A stretch of DNA of 50,552 nucleotides, taken from the NCBI GenBank assembly GCA_910583615.1, contig CAJTXP010000030.1:1-50552 (forward strand), written 5' to 3'. Each line of letters starts with the position of its first letter. Positions within the stretch are counted from its first letter, which is position 1. Made by a program: the position numbers and the translations under genes. The DNA is from an uncultured Lachnospiraceae bacterium. GTDB lineage: Bacteria > Bacillota > Clostridia > Lachnospirales > Lachnospiraceae. This document shows, in pieces, positions 1 through 7,902 of this stretch. The notes below the pieces were generated by a model, which did no database searches, was not told the origin of the DNA, and saw only the letters and a program-made list of their open reading frames with translations.

Positions 1-72
1 CTTGATAATTCAAGCATTTGCACCAGTTTTATTGGTGGGAAAGTTGAGTAAATTATCTGATGGAAATTTGTA

Positions 73-101
73 TTGCGGGATATGATATCTGATGTTATGC
101 T
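73..101 (+). promoter_or_regulatory. Possible sigma-A promoter for the antitoxin-like gene
   Basis: TTGCGG (73-78) and TATGCT (96-101) are separated by 17 bp and lie about 30 bp before the start codon at 131. Both hexamers are imperfect, so this is a weak prediction. Confidence 0.35.
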
Positions 102-130
102 AAACAATAAGCAGAGAGGCAGGTGGAAGT

Positions 131-370
131 ATGTCTATGATTGGATATTATGATGGAACAGCAGTTCAGATAAAAGAGCCATTACAAATGAATCAAAAGG
201 TGATTGTGATTCCAATTGAAAATGATACAGATTTAGGAGAGTCAGCCGCAGGAGGGCTTCATAAGTATGCGAATCCTTCTTTGATTGCGCAGGAAAAGGA
301 TGCGTGGAGAAAGGCGGCAATTGGAAATGGATGCCATGGGAATTTAAGTACCCGCAGGCAAAAGTATTGA
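131..370 (+). CDS. Antitoxin-like small protein, probably a remnant
   Basis: 79-residue ORF starting at ATG after AGGTGG. Its first ~60 residues (YYDGTAVQIKEPLQMNQKV... then YANPSLIAQEKDAWRKA) resemble, from memory, small Clostridial antitoxins that precede a PIN-domain toxin: a short beta-rich N-terminus and an 'HKYANPSLI..EK..W..A' helix. The last ~15 residues (from IGNGCHGN) look unlike the family, and no PIN toxin follows; instead there is an unrelated short open frame. I infer a truncated or frameshifted antitoxin whose toxin was lost. The AT-rich flank differs from the ~50 percent GC genes further on, consistent with an accessory region. Confidence 0.5.
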   Translation: MSMIGYYDGTAVQIKEPLQMNQKVIVIPIENDTDLGESAAGGLHKYANPSLIAQEKDAWRKAAIGNGCHGNLSTRRQKY

Positions 371-480
371 AGAATGGCTTAAAACCAAGGGATTTTGATG
401 TTTGGCGGGATTCATCATGGTGGGTGGTGGACCCCGTTTTTATGCTCTTTAATGCTGCTGATAGAGGGGCAATCAGGTAG
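331..480 (+). pseudogene. Short open frame, possible gene fragment
   Basis: A 49-codon frame (begins MPWEFKYPQAKV, ends DRGAIR) overlaps the end of the antitoxin-like ORF in another frame. The tryptophan- and proline-rich composition (DVWRDSSWWVVDP) looks protein-like rather than random, but I do not recognise a family, and there is no convincing ribosome site. It is most likely the tail of a decayed gene. The following 481-681 holds no gene I can support: it contains one TGTCGAA heptamer (552-558) and the promoter described next. Confidence 0.2.
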
Positions 481-628
481 AAAATCGTACTGTCACGCAA
501 AAGTCGGCAGTTTCCGTGATAGTTTGGAGTTCTGCCTGATAGTATGAAATTTGTCGAAAAAAAATGCTTGATGTATTGAACTACTACAATTAATTCTGGA
601 TTTGTGATATAGTAGGATACAAAAGCTG

Positions 629-657
629 TTAAGTTAGAGGGTACAAATTTCTATAAT
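629..657 (+). promoter_or_regulatory. Candidate promoter for the CARF-HEPN gene
   Basis: TTAAGT (629-634), 17 bp, TATAAT (652-657), 24 bp before the start codon at 682. The -10 is perfect and the -35 weak. A GGGAGGGAG ribosome site follows at about 669-677. Confidence 0.45.
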
Positions 658-681
658 GAAGAAAACAGGGAGGGAGTTGTT

Positions 682-2160
682 ATGAGCAGACATTTTATCA
701 CCGTATTAGGGACAAGTCTCTATACGGACTGTATTTATGAAGTGGAAGGGACGGATTTTGGATACCGCACGCCGTTTGTCCAGATGGCGGTGCTGAGATA
801 TATCATGCCCGTATGCAGCGAAGGGGACAGGATCACCGTGCTTCTGACGGAAAGGGCCGAAGAGATGAACTGGCGCACGAGAGCCTATACAGAGGCGGAG
901 CTCAGGCATCCGGCAATGAAAAACAGGCAGCCGGCGGCAGGGGAGCAGAAGATCGGGCTGAAGGAGCTTATGGAAAGGGAATATCCGGATATCCCCATCG
1001 AAAGCGTGCGGATCAAAGAGGGGCGGAACAAGGCGGAGACCGATGAAATCTTTGAAGCGATTTACGGGGTGATCAGGCCGAAAGAAACGGTATATTTTGA
1101 TTTTACCCATGGCCTGAGAAATCTGCCTATGCAGGCGCTGACGGTGATTCACTATGCCAAGGCCCTGAAAGACATCCAGGTAGGCGGGATGTATTATGGA
1201 GCGTTTGAGCTGGGAGAACGGAGAGAGGACGGAGAATATTATGTCAACCTTCTGGACATGTCGGCCTGCAGCACGATTCTGGACTGGACCAGTGCGGCGG
1301 AGTCTTTCATCAAGGGCGGAAGCAGCAGCCAGCTGAAAGACCTGTATAAAGAGACGGTCAAACCCAGGAAAGAGCAGAAGAACGCCACGCAGATGATAAA
1401 CAGACTCTGCGATCTGACCAGCTGCCTGAATACCGGACGGGGAAAATACGATAAGAACGACAAAAACGAGAAGAAGAGCATACAGACTGCCTACAATAAG
1501 TTTCATGATTCCTATGAAAAAATGTGCGAAGATGAACAGCCGGTTTCCGATGCTCCGCTGATCCGGCTGCTGGATCATATCCGCGGGGACGTGAATATTT
1601 TTAACAGAAAATACTGGATCGAAAAAGAGGGAAGGCGCATAGAGCTGGAAAATACGGCGACAGGCATGGCTGCCATTCAATGGGCGATTGACAAGAACCT
1701 GACGCAGCAGGGCTTTACGGCGCTGGAGGAAACCATCAAAACTTATCTCTGTGAGGCCTATGAGATTCCGGCCGGGGACAGAGCGGAAAGAGACGGGATC
1801 GTCGGGCGGACATTGAAATTTCTGGCGAACCAGCAGCTTTCCCGGACCAGTCAGTCAGACGAAAACAAAGAGACCGTAAAAGAGAAACTGCTGGCGGAAT
1901 TTCACACAGATCCCGATTTTGAAAAACGGGACGCAGAAGAAAAGGAAGATTATCTTAAAAGGATCGAAGAGATGGCCATGAATCTGTCAGAAAAGCTGCT
2001 GGATGTGTCTTCGGCCGTGTCGGATCAGCGTAATACTCTGAATCATTTTGGATTCCAGAAGAATCCGGCCGGCTATGACAAACTTCAGAAAAATCTCGTG
2101 AAGCGGTATGAGGAGTTGAAGGAAGTCATGGAGCGGGACGGCGTAAGATCCTGCGGCTGA
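682..2160 (+). CDS. csx2: CRISPR-associated CARF-HEPN protein, Csx1/Csx2 (TM1812) type
   Basis: 492 residues. The N-terminus (FITVLGTSLYTDCIYE) and the segment FDFTHGLRNLPMQA (residues 139-152) are hallmarks of the TM1812/Csx2 group of CARF proteins, whose Rossmann-like fold binds cyclic oligoadenylate made by type III CRISPR Cas10. Near the C-terminus, R450-N-T-L-N-H455 fits the R-x4-6-H catalytic motif of HEPN ribonucleases. The expected role is a signal-activated RNase that degrades RNA non-specifically during phage infection. The middle (about 200-430) is charged and helical. Start ATG is preceded by GGGAGGGAG. The next gene, 144 bp downstream on the same strand, is Cas6-like. Cas10, Csm/Cmr genes and an array are absent from the window, so the source of the activator is unknown. 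Family call is strong; function is inferred. Confidence 0.85.
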   Translation: MSRHFITVLGTSLYTDCIYEVEGTDFGYRTPFVQMAVLRYIMPVCSEGDRITVLLTERAEEMNWRTRAYTEAELRHPAMKNRQPAAGEQKIGLKELMEREYPDIPIESVRIKEGRNKAETDEIFEAIYGVIRPKETVYFDFTHGLRNLPMQALTVIHYAKALKDIQVGGMYYGAFELGERREDGEYYVNLLDMSACSTILDWTSAAESFIKGGSSSQLKDLYKETVKPRKEQKNATQMINRLCDLTSCLNTGRGKYDKNDKNEKKSIQTAYNKFHDSYEKMCEDEQPVSDAPLIRLLDHIRGDVNIFNRKYWIEKEGRRIELENTATGMAAIQWAIDKNLTQQGFTALEETIKTYLCEAYEIPAGDRAERDGIVGRTLKFLANQQLSRTSQSDENKETVKEKLLAEFHTDPDFEKRDAEEKEDYLKRIEEMAMNLSEKLLDVSSAVSDQRNTLNHFGFQKNPAGYDKLQKNLVKRYEELKEVMERDGVRSCG

Positions 2161-2304
2161 AATGTATATTCACGAATGTTAAACTTTTCCGCATAACTTT
2201 GAACGCCGACGCTCATAAGTCTGCATTACCGGCGGATTTTACTGCCCGTCGGTATGGATTCCGCGGCACAGCGGCGGGACGAAGATCAGAGAGGAGGGAA
2301 CGGA

Positions 2305-3252
2305 ATGTCCTGGGATCTGGAACTGTTAAAAAGGGCGCTGCAGATTCGCTATGTAAAGCTGCGCTTTGGATTGAGGATCGCGGAGGATACCAGACTTCCC
2401 GTGAATAAGGTGTCCGCCATCCGGGGCGGGATCGGAGAGATGCTGCTGCGCGCCAACTGCATCCGGGACCGGCAGTGCAAAAGCTGCGATTTTGAATCTG
2501 AATGCATCGTCAGAAGGACCCTCTATTCCCGATTTGAAGAGAAGCCGGATTTTGTGACCTCCGGGGACAGCGTGGGATATGTGCTGGAATGTGAAAATTA
2601 TAACGAAGATTTTCAGGAAGGAGACATACTGGAATTTCATCTGATCCTGTTTGGGAAGACGATCGTATACTTCAGCCAGTTTCTGCAGGCGGTCCATCAG
2701 CTGGGGCTGGCAGGCGTCGGAAAGGCGCACGCCCGGTATACAGTCGCGTCGGTCCGGAACACTGTGGGAAAAGACATCCTGAGAGGTTCGGAAGTGTTCA
2801 TGGAACGTTATCAGGTGCTGACGCTCTGGGACTATGTAACATACCGTCAGAAGGGATTAACCGCCCGGAGGCCTCCGGACCTGATTCGCTTTCAGACTCC
2901 TGTGACCTTAAAATATCAGGGAAAGATGCAGCAGTCCCTGTCTCTGGAGGCCATGATCCCGGCTCTGTGCAGGCGGATTTACATGCTGGACTGTTTTGAA
3001 GGGATAGACTGTGAGCAGCTCAGATGGGACGGGGACTGGCCTCTGGTATTGCAGGAATACTCCAGACCGGTCCCGGTCTGCCGGTATTCCAGTACACAGG
3101 ATCAGAAGATGTCGCTTTGGGGGACCAAAGGCGCGCTGCATCTGGAAGAGATACCAGAGGAGCTGATTCCTCTTCTGCTGGCAGGCGAAGTCACCCACAT
3201 GGGGAAAAATACCAGCTTTGGATTTGGACGGTATCGTTTATCGGCTACATGA
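2305..3252 (+). CDS. cas6: Cas6-family RAMP protein (CRISPR RNA endoribonuclease-like)
   Basis: 315 residues from the ATG at 2305, chosen because GGAGGG lies 7 bp upstream; a longer frame from 2254 lacks a ribosome site. The C-terminus HMGKNTSFGFGRYRL (298-312) is the glycine-rich loop typical of the Cas6 C-terminal domain family (PF10040). The N-terminal part has the family's 'IRGGIGEMLL' segment followed by a four-cysteine cluster (C52, C58, C61, C67), a probable structural zinc site. Known members cut CRISPR repeat RNA into guides. With no array nearby, this copy either serves an array elsewhere or works with the CARF-HEPN neighbour. Clear catalytic residues cannot be assigned by eye. Confidence 0.8.
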   Translation: MSWDLELLKRALQIRYVKLRFGLRIAEDTRLPVNKVSAIRGGIGEMLLRANCIRDRQCKSCDFESECIVRRTLYSRFEEKPDFVTSGDSVGYVLECENYNEDFQEGDILEFHLILFGKTIVYFSQFLQAVHQLGLAGVGKAHARYTVASVRNTVGKDILRGSEVFMERYQVLTLWDYVTYRQKGLTARRPPDLIRFQTPVTLKYQGKMQQSLSLEAMIPALCRRIYMLDCFEGIDCEQLRWDGDWPLVLQEYSRPVPVCRYSSTQDQKMSLWGTKGALHLEEIPEELIPLLLAGEVTHMGKNTSFGFGRYRLSAT

Positions 3253-3377
3253 TGGCGGTGTGAACGGTATCGGTAGAAACGCCTGCGGTTCACAGACTTG
3301 ATCGGCCCCATTTTCGTAGCCGCCGTGTAATCGTAACCTGTCTACTATTTACATGCAATCGCATTTTTTAAAAAATC

Positions 3378-3402
3378 AGCGCCCGAAAGGGTGCTATTTT
3401 TT
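3378..3402. terminator. Intrinsic terminator, bidirectional
   Basis: AGCGCCC (3378-3384), loop GAAA, GGGTGCT (3389-3395), then six T (3397-3402). An A/T run on the left side (TTTTTTAAAAAA) would let it act on the minus strand too. It ends the CARF/Cas6 transcript before the next gene. The 125 bp between cas6 and this stem holds only a weak GC-rich inverted repeat (GTGAAC 3261 / GTTCAC 3290). Confidence 0.8.
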
Positions 3403-3457
3403 ATGTCCTCCACATATGTATAGAAAGTACGAGACGACCGATGCGTGGGGGGATTCT

Positions 3458-4480
3458 ATGAACGAGAGAGATTTGCAGGTATTGGAGCAGTATCCGTTTA
3501 CCGTGAACGGAAGCTGGCGCACGAGGGGAGCATTTTTGCTGGATACCAGTGCGGGCAGGCTTCTGATCAGGGAGTTTTCCGGCAGCGACTACAAACTTCA
3601 GAAGGAGCAGGAACTTCTGCAGCATCTGAAGGACTGCGGCTATCTGGTGGACCGGATGGAACCGGATCAGGAGGGCAGGCTTGCGACGGTATACCGGGAA
3701 TATTTCCGGTTCGTGGTGAAAGAATCCCTGGATGGAAGAGAATGCGATACCAGAAGCGAGAGCGAGATCTTAAAGGCCGCTTCTCTGCTGGCCGGTATTC
3801 ATAAAGATCTGAGGGGATTCTGTGAGGTGACGGAAGAGGAACGTCTGCGTCTGTCTGCGTCCGATGCGGTTTTGGAACTTGGACGGCATAACAGAGAACT
3901 CCGGAAGATCTATACCTTTATCCGGAAAAAGAATAAAAAGAATGAATTTGAATCAGCTTATCTGTCCTGTTGTCTGGAGGTTCTTCTGGAGGCGCAGAAC
4001 GTCGAACGCAGGCTCCGGGATTCTTCCTATGAGAAGCTTCGGGACCAGGCGCTGACAGAAGGGCATTTCTGTCATGGAGAGTATATTCATCACAATATTC
4101 TGGTGGGAAACGGAAAGATGGCGGTTATCAATTTTGAAAAATTCGCGCTGGATGTGCAGGTGAACGATCTGTATCTGTTCATGAGAAAGATTCTCGAAAA
4201 GCAGAATTATGACTTCCGTCTGGGAAGCAGGATCCTGGATTCTTACGAGCAGGTGCGCCCTCTGAGCATGGAAGAACGGGAATACCTGAGTCTCCGTATG
4301 CAGTATCCGGAGAAATTCTGGAAGCTGGCTAATTATTACTACAATACAAATAAAGCGTGGGTTCCCGGAAAACATATGGAGAAACTGGAAAAATTTTTGT
4401 CTCAAAGGGAAAAAAGAGTTTCCTTTTCCAGAGAGATATTGTATAATAAGACTAACTATACTACAGAATTCGGGAGGTAA
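3458..4480 (+). CDS. CotS-family spore coat kinase-like protein
   Basis: 340 residues from ATG 3458 (GGGGGG just upstream; the longer frame from 3353 runs back into the terminator and is rejected). Residues around HGEYIHHNILVGNGKMAVI and INFEKFALDVQVNDLYLFMR match the catalytic-loop and metal-binding region of CotS/aminoglycoside phosphotransferase-like proteins (usual 'cHGDyn.HNil....viNFe'). CotS members are placed in the spore coat and lack a proven substrate. Here the usual Asp of HGD is Glu (HGE), and the second motif is NFE, as is common in the group. The stop codon overlaps the ribosome site GGGAGG of the next gene, so the two are probably co-transcribed even though their functions differ. 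Confidence 0.8.
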   Translation: MNERDLQVLEQYPFTVNGSWRTRGAFLLDTSAGRLLIREFSGSDYKLQKEQELLQHLKDCGYLVDRMEPDQEGRLATVYREYFRFVVKESLDGRECDTRSESEILKAASLLAGIHKDLRGFCEVTEEERLRLSASDAVLELGRHNRELRKIYTFIRKKNKKNEFESAYLSCCLEVLLEAQNVERRLRDSSYEKLRDQALTEGHFCHGEYIHHNILVGNGKMAVINFEKFALDVQVNDLYLFMRKILEKQNYDFRLGSRILDSYEQVRPLSMEEREYLSLRMQYPEKFWKLANYYYNTNKAWVPGKHMEKLEKFLSQREKRVSFSREILYNKTNYTTEFGR

Positions 4481-4489
4481 TTATACAAA

Positions 4490-6223
4490 ATGGACTACAA
4501 GGCAATCTATGAAGAGTGGCTTTCCAATCCCTATTTTGACGAAGCTACAAAAAATGAACTGAAAGCGATTGCGGACGACGACAACGAGATCAAAGAGCGT
4601 TTTTACAAGGATCTGGAGTTTGGCACGGCGGGCCTTCGGGGCATCATCGGAGCAGGTGTGAACCGTATGAACATCTATGTGGTGCGCCGCGCGACCCAGG
4701 GACTTGCCAATTATATCATCAAGCAGGGCGGACAGGGCAAGGGAGTTGCCATTGCCTATGACTCCCGCCGGATGTCTCCGGAATTTGCGGAGGAAGCGGC
4801 GCTGACGCTGGCAGCCAACGGAATCAAGGCATACAAGTTTGAGTCCCTGCGTCCGACGCCTGAGCTGTCCTTCGCGGTCCGCGAGCTGGGATGCGTGGCG
4901 GGCATCAACATCACCGCCAGCCACAATCCGCCGGAGTACAACGGCTACAAAGTATACTGGGAGGACGGCGCGCAGTTTACGCCGCCCCATGACAAGGGCG
5001 TAACGGAGGAAGTGCTGGCGATCACCGATCTGTCCACCGTGAAGACGACGACCAGAGCAGAGGCGGAGGCAGCCGGGAAATATGAGATCATCGGACAGGC
5101 CATCGACGACAAGTTTATCGGACATGTCATGGCGCAGGTAGTGAATCAGGATGCCATCGACAAGATGCAGAAGGATATCCGCATCGTCTACACGCCGCTC
5201 CACGGTACCGGCAACATTCCGGCAAGACGCGCGTTAAAAGAGCTGGGCTTTGAGAACGTCTACGTGGTTAAAGAGCAGGAGCTTCCGGACGGTGAGTTCC
5301 CGACCGTCAGCTATCCGAACCCGGAAGCGGCAGAGGCATTTGCGCTGGGCCTGAAGCTGGCAAAGGAAGTGGATGCAGATCTTGTCCTTGCAACCGACCC
5401 GGATGCAGACCGTCTGGGCGTGTATGTAAAGGATACGAAGTCCGGTGAGTATATTCCGCTGACCGGCAATATGTCCGGTTCTCTTCTGTGCGACTATGTG
5501 CTGAGCCAGAAGCAGGCGGCAGGAAAGATCCCGGCGGATGGACAGGTGGTCAAGTCCATCGTGACCACCAACCTGGTGGATGCCGTGGCGGCGAACTACG
5601 GCTGCGAGCTGGTGGAAGTGCTGACCGGCTTCAAGTTCATCGGGCAGCAGATCCTGAAGAACGAGCATACCGGACACGGAACTTATCTGTTCGGCCTTGA
5701 GGAGTCCTACGGCTGCCTGATCGGTACCTATGCCCGTGACAAGGACGCCATCTCCGCAACGGTCGCGCTGTGTGAGGCGGCAGCTTACTACAAGACGAAG
5801 AACATGACTCTGTGGGATGCCATGCTCGCCATGTATGAAAAGTACGGCTACTACAAGGATGCGGTCAAATCCATTGAGCTGAAAGGTATCGAAGGCCTTG
5901 CCAAAATCCAGGAGATCCTGGAGACCTTGAGAAACAACACGCCAAAGACGATCGGTTCCTACAAGGTAGTATCCGCAAGAGACTATAAGCTGGATACCAT
6001 CAAAGACATGGCGACCGGAGAGGTAAAGCCCACCGGACTTCCGGCTTCCAACGTGCTCTACTACGATCTGAACGACGGCGCATGGCTGTGCGTAAGGCCG
6101 TCCGGAACCGAGCCGAAGGTGAAGTTCTACTACGGAATTAAAGGCGCCTCTCTCGAGGACGCTGACGCAAAGAGCGCAGCCCTCGGCGAGGAAGTTCTTG
6201 CAATGATCAATAAGATGCTGTAA
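4490..6223 (+). CDS. pgcA: Phospho-sugar mutase (phosphoglucomutase)
   Basis: 577 residues, full length for the alpha-D-phosphohexomutase PgcA type. It interconverts glucose 1-phosphate and glucose 6-phosphate in the cytoplasm, feeding UDP-glucose and glycogen pathways. Catalytic serine S144 lies in TASHNP (142-147); the Mg-binding loop is D303-P-D305-A-D307-R; the substrate-phosphate loop RPSGTEPKVKFY is near the C-terminus. The start is 9 bp after the cotS-like stop, with GGGAGG overlapping that stop. Codon use is strongly biased, as expected for a highly expressed gene. The 580 bp that follow lack genes (see the two repeat entries). Confidence 0.95.
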   Translation: MDYKAIYEEWLSNPYFDEATKNELKAIADDDNEIKERFYKDLEFGTAGLRGIIGAGVNRMNIYVVRRATQGLANYIIKQGGQGKGVAIAYDSRRMSPEFAEEAALTLAANGIKAYKFESLRPTPELSFAVRELGCVAGINITASHNPPEYNGYKVYWEDGAQFTPPHDKGVTEEVLAITDLSTVKTTTRAEAEAAGKYEIIGQAIDDKFIGHVMAQVVNQDAIDKMQKDIRIVYTPLHGTGNIPARRALKELGFENVYVVKEQELPDGEFPTVSYPNPEAAEAFALGLKLAKEVDADLVLATDPDADRLGVYVKDTKSGEYIPLTGNMSGSLLCDYVLSQKQAAGKIPADGQVVKSIVTTNLVDAVAANYGCELVEVLTGFKFIGQQILKNEHTGHGTYLFGLEESYGCLIGTYARDKDAISATVALCEAAAYYKTKNMTLWDAMLAMYEKYGYYKDAVKSIELKGIEGLAKIQEILETLRNNTPKTIGSYKVVSARDYKLDTIKDMATGEVKPTGLPASNVLYYDLNDGAWLCVRPSGTEPKVKFYYGIKGASLEDADAKSAALGEEVLAMINKML

Positions 6224-6272
6224 CTATATAAGAGATTGCGCTGCAATACGTATTGTGCTGCAGAGAGACGGT

Positions 6273-6346
6273 CCGGGAGGGCGGGTATGACATCCGGCAG
6301 ACTGCGGAAGTTTAGAAGGTCTGCCGGCCCATACCCGCCCTCCCGG
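6273..6346. repeat. Long two-tier inverted repeat downstream of pgcA
   Basis: Outer arms 6273-6289 and 6330-6346 are perfectly complementary over 17 bp (CCGGGAGGGCGGGTATG on the left). Inner arms 6294-6302 (CCGGCAGAC) and 6319-6327 add 9 bp around a 16-nt loop. There is no T-run after it, so it is not a standard terminator, though it could end or stabilise the pgcA mRNA. A 12-bp palindrome CAATACGTATTG lies at 6243-6254. Confidence 0.75.
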
Positions 6347-6472
6347 CAGCTGTGCACCGCCATCCGGAGTAAAATTCATGCAGAGACAACTCTGTGCAGG
6401 ATCCGACCGCAAAGAAAGTGAGCCGGAAGAACTGTATTTTACAGTATGGGGAAAGGAAAGCCTTCGGGAAGT

Positions 6473-6650
6473 CAGCTGCAGTGGGGCGGGGATGCCCTCG
6501 CAGGCCCTTTGGGGGCGTTTTGCGTTTCGACGAAATCCACTGCTTACGGAGACTTGGCGCGACGGTTCTCCGGAGCGCCTTAGTCGCAGTTGGCAGTTAG
6601 TTCGTCGAAGCGCTGCCCCGGGTCTGTGAGGGCATCCCCGCTGCAGCGCC
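6473..6650. repeat. ~175-nt self-complementary element (structured RNA or palindromic repeat)
   Basis: The left half (from GCTGCAG, 6475) pairs almost throughout with the right half (to GCTGCAG, about 6639-6645). Paired blocks in order are GCTGCAG, CGGGGATGCCCTC, CAG, CCC, GGGC, GCG and TTCGACGAA, separated by small bulges on one side. The tip (6537-6605) holds a secondary hairpin GGCGC/GCGCC. The ORFs crossing it are artefacts of GC content. It may be a MITE-like element or an RNA gene; copy number elsewhere cannot be seen. Confidence 0.65.
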
Positions 6651-6712
6651 ACTTTGCGGCACCCCTCCCCCTTCCTTTTTCACTTACACTTTGCCGCTGA
6701 CACTAACACTGC

Positions 6713-6778
6713 CACGAACGCCGGCACCAGCACGAACGCCGGCACCAGCACGAACGCCGGCACCGGCACGAACGCTGA
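6713..6778. repeat. 18-bp tandem repeat before mazG
   Basis: Three copies of CACGAACGCCGGCACCAG (6713-6730, 6731-6748, 6749-6766, the last with one change) and a partial fourth. The unit length is a multiple of three and is in frame with mazG from a TTG at 6654, giving a TNAGTS repeat. There is no ribosome site for that start, so I treat the repeat as upstream DNA. Confidence 0.8.
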
Positions 6779-6803
6779 CAAAACAGAAAGCGAGGAATCC
6801 ATA

Positions 6804-7199
6804 ATGTACACCTATCCGGAACTTCTGAACATCATCGCCGAACTCCGCAGCGACCACGGCTGCCCATGGGACAGGGCGCAGACCCACGAGAGCATGATCC
6901 CCTGCCTGAAGGACGAATGCCAGGAGGTCATCGAAGCCATTGAACAGAAAGATGACGAGAACCTCTGCGAAGAGCTGGGCGACGTGCTTCTGCAGGTACT
7001 GCTCCACGCCCGGATAGCAGAAGAGGAAGGCAGGTTCACCATGGGCGACGTGGTGAACACTCTGGCTGAGAAAATGGTGCGCCGGCATCCCCATGTATTC
7101 GGAGATGAAGAGTATGGTTCTCCGGAGCAGAACAGACTCCGGTGGGAAGAAATAAAAAAAGCGGAGAGAGAACTGAAAAAACACCGGAAAGACCGGTAA
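6804..7199 (+). CDS. mazG: MazG-type nucleoside triphosphate pyrophosphohydrolase (short form)
   Basis: 131 residues from ATG 6804 (GAGGAA 8 bp upstream). The N-terminus LLNIIAELRSDHGCPWDRAQ is the MazG signature, followed by the EExxE-type metal site in CLKDECQEVIEAIE and EELGDVLLQVLLH (EExxD). It hydrolyses NTPs to NMP and pyrophosphate, cleaning aberrant or alarmone-related nucleotides. It carries a single MazG domain, half the size of the E. coli protein, as is common in Clostridia. In Bacillus a MazG-domain protein (YabN) sits in the same place before yabO, so the location fits. An 18-bp repeat lies directly upstream. Confidence 0.9.
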   Translation: MYTYPELLNIIAELRSDHGCPWDRAQTHESMIPCLKDECQEVIEAIEQKDDENLCEELGDVLLQVLLHARIAEEEGRFTMGDVVNTLAEKMVRRHPHVFGDEEYGSPEQNRLRWEEIKKAERELKKHRKDR

Positions 7200-7214
7200 A
7201 TATCAGGATACTGC

Positions 7215-7243
7215 TTGACAAATAACAGGAAAAACGGTATAAC
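7215..7243 (+). promoter_or_regulatory. Strong sigma-A promoter for hup
   Basis: TTGACA (7215-7220), 17 bp, TATAAC (7238-7243). It gives a leader of about 80 nt before the HU start at 7332 and probably also serves the genes downstream. Confidence 0.85.
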
Positions 7244-7331
7244 TAATGATACGTGCTTGTTAACCGTATCTTATTGAACTTCTGCAGTTCAGTAAGGATG
7301 TATTTTCAGAAAAATTTCAGGAGGAGATATC

Positions 7332-7604
7332 ATGAATAAGGCTGAATTGATCACAGCAGTAGCAGAGAACGCAGATATTACGAAAAAAGACGCAGAAAAA
7401 GCGCTTAAAGCATTTGTTGATGTAGTTACAGAAGAATTAAAGAAAGGTGAGAAAGTTCAGGTAGTCGGATTCGGTACCTTTGAAGTGCTTGAAAGAGCGG
7501 CAAGAGAGGGAAGAAATCCTCATACAGGCGAGCCGATGCCGATCGCAGCCTGCAAGGCTCCGAAGTTTAAAGCAGGAAAAGCTTTAAAGGATGCTCTGAA
7601 CTAA
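7332..7604 (+). CDS. hup: HU-family nucleoid DNA-binding protein
   Basis: 90 residues, the exact usual size of HU. It begins MNKAELITAVAENADITKKD and has the conserved VGFGTFEVLERAAREGRNP segment with the beta-arm carrying the invariant proline (NPHTGEPM). It is a histone-like dimer that bends and compacts DNA. GGAGG lies 8 bp before ATG and a strong promoter lies upstream. The S4-domain gene follows after 12 bp. Confidence 0.97.
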   Translation: MNKAELITAVAENADITKKDAEKALKAFVDVVTEELKKGEKVQVVGFGTFEVLERAAREGRNPHTGEPMPIAACKAPKFKAGKALKDALN

Positions 7605-7616
7605 GTCAGGGGACAA

Positions 7617-7856
7617 ATGAGGCTGGACAAGTTTTTAAAGGTTTCCCGGCTGATCAAAAGACGCACCGTTGCGAATGAAGCCTGCGATGCCGGCAGGGTG
7701 CTGGTGAACGGAAAGGTTGCCAAGGCATCTCAGAATGTGAAAGAAGGGGATGTACTGGAAATTCAGTTCGGGACAAGGACTGTGAAGGCAGAAGTGCTGG
7801 ATGTACAGGAAACAGTCAGGAAAGAAGAAGCAAAAGAGCTTTACAGATACTTATGA
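7617..7856 (+). CDS. rqcP: S4-domain RNA-binding protein RqcP (YabO)
   Basis: 79 residues, essentially one S4 domain (MRLDKFLKVSRLIKRRTVANEACDA split as RLDKFLK, RR.VA, GRVLVNG). The Bacillus homologue binds stalled 50S subunits with RqcH and drives C-terminal alanine tailing in ribosome quality control. The gene is 12 bp after hup and before yabP, as in other spore formers. The ATG at 7617 is preceded by a weak GGGG site, so translation may be coupled to hup. Confidence 0.93.
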   Translation: MRLDKFLKVSRLIKRRTVANEACDAGRVLVNGKVAKASQNVKEGDVLEIQFGTRTVKAEVLDVQETVRKEEAKELYRYL

Positions 7857-7902
7857 TGGCCGGGGCGCTGTTGTCCGGCAGAAAAAGGAATAATCACGGG
7901 GA

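Noticed and set aside
552..558. TGTCGAA heptamer upstream of the CARF-HEPN gene as a Spo0A box
   Set aside because: It is isolated, far from the predicted -35 (629), and a single 7-mer is expected by chance; unlike at spoIIE, no matching promoter geometry is present.
706..1680. 324-codon open frame on the minus strand inside the CARF-HEPN gene
   Set aside because: It is a shadow frame of a gene with clear family motifs on the plus strand, with no ribosome site and no recognisable protein features.
6654..6803. 50-residue N-terminal extension of MazG from TTG 6654
   Set aside because: No ribosome site, low-complexity TNAGTS repeat, and MazG proteins start near the ATG at 6804, which has GAGGAA upstream.
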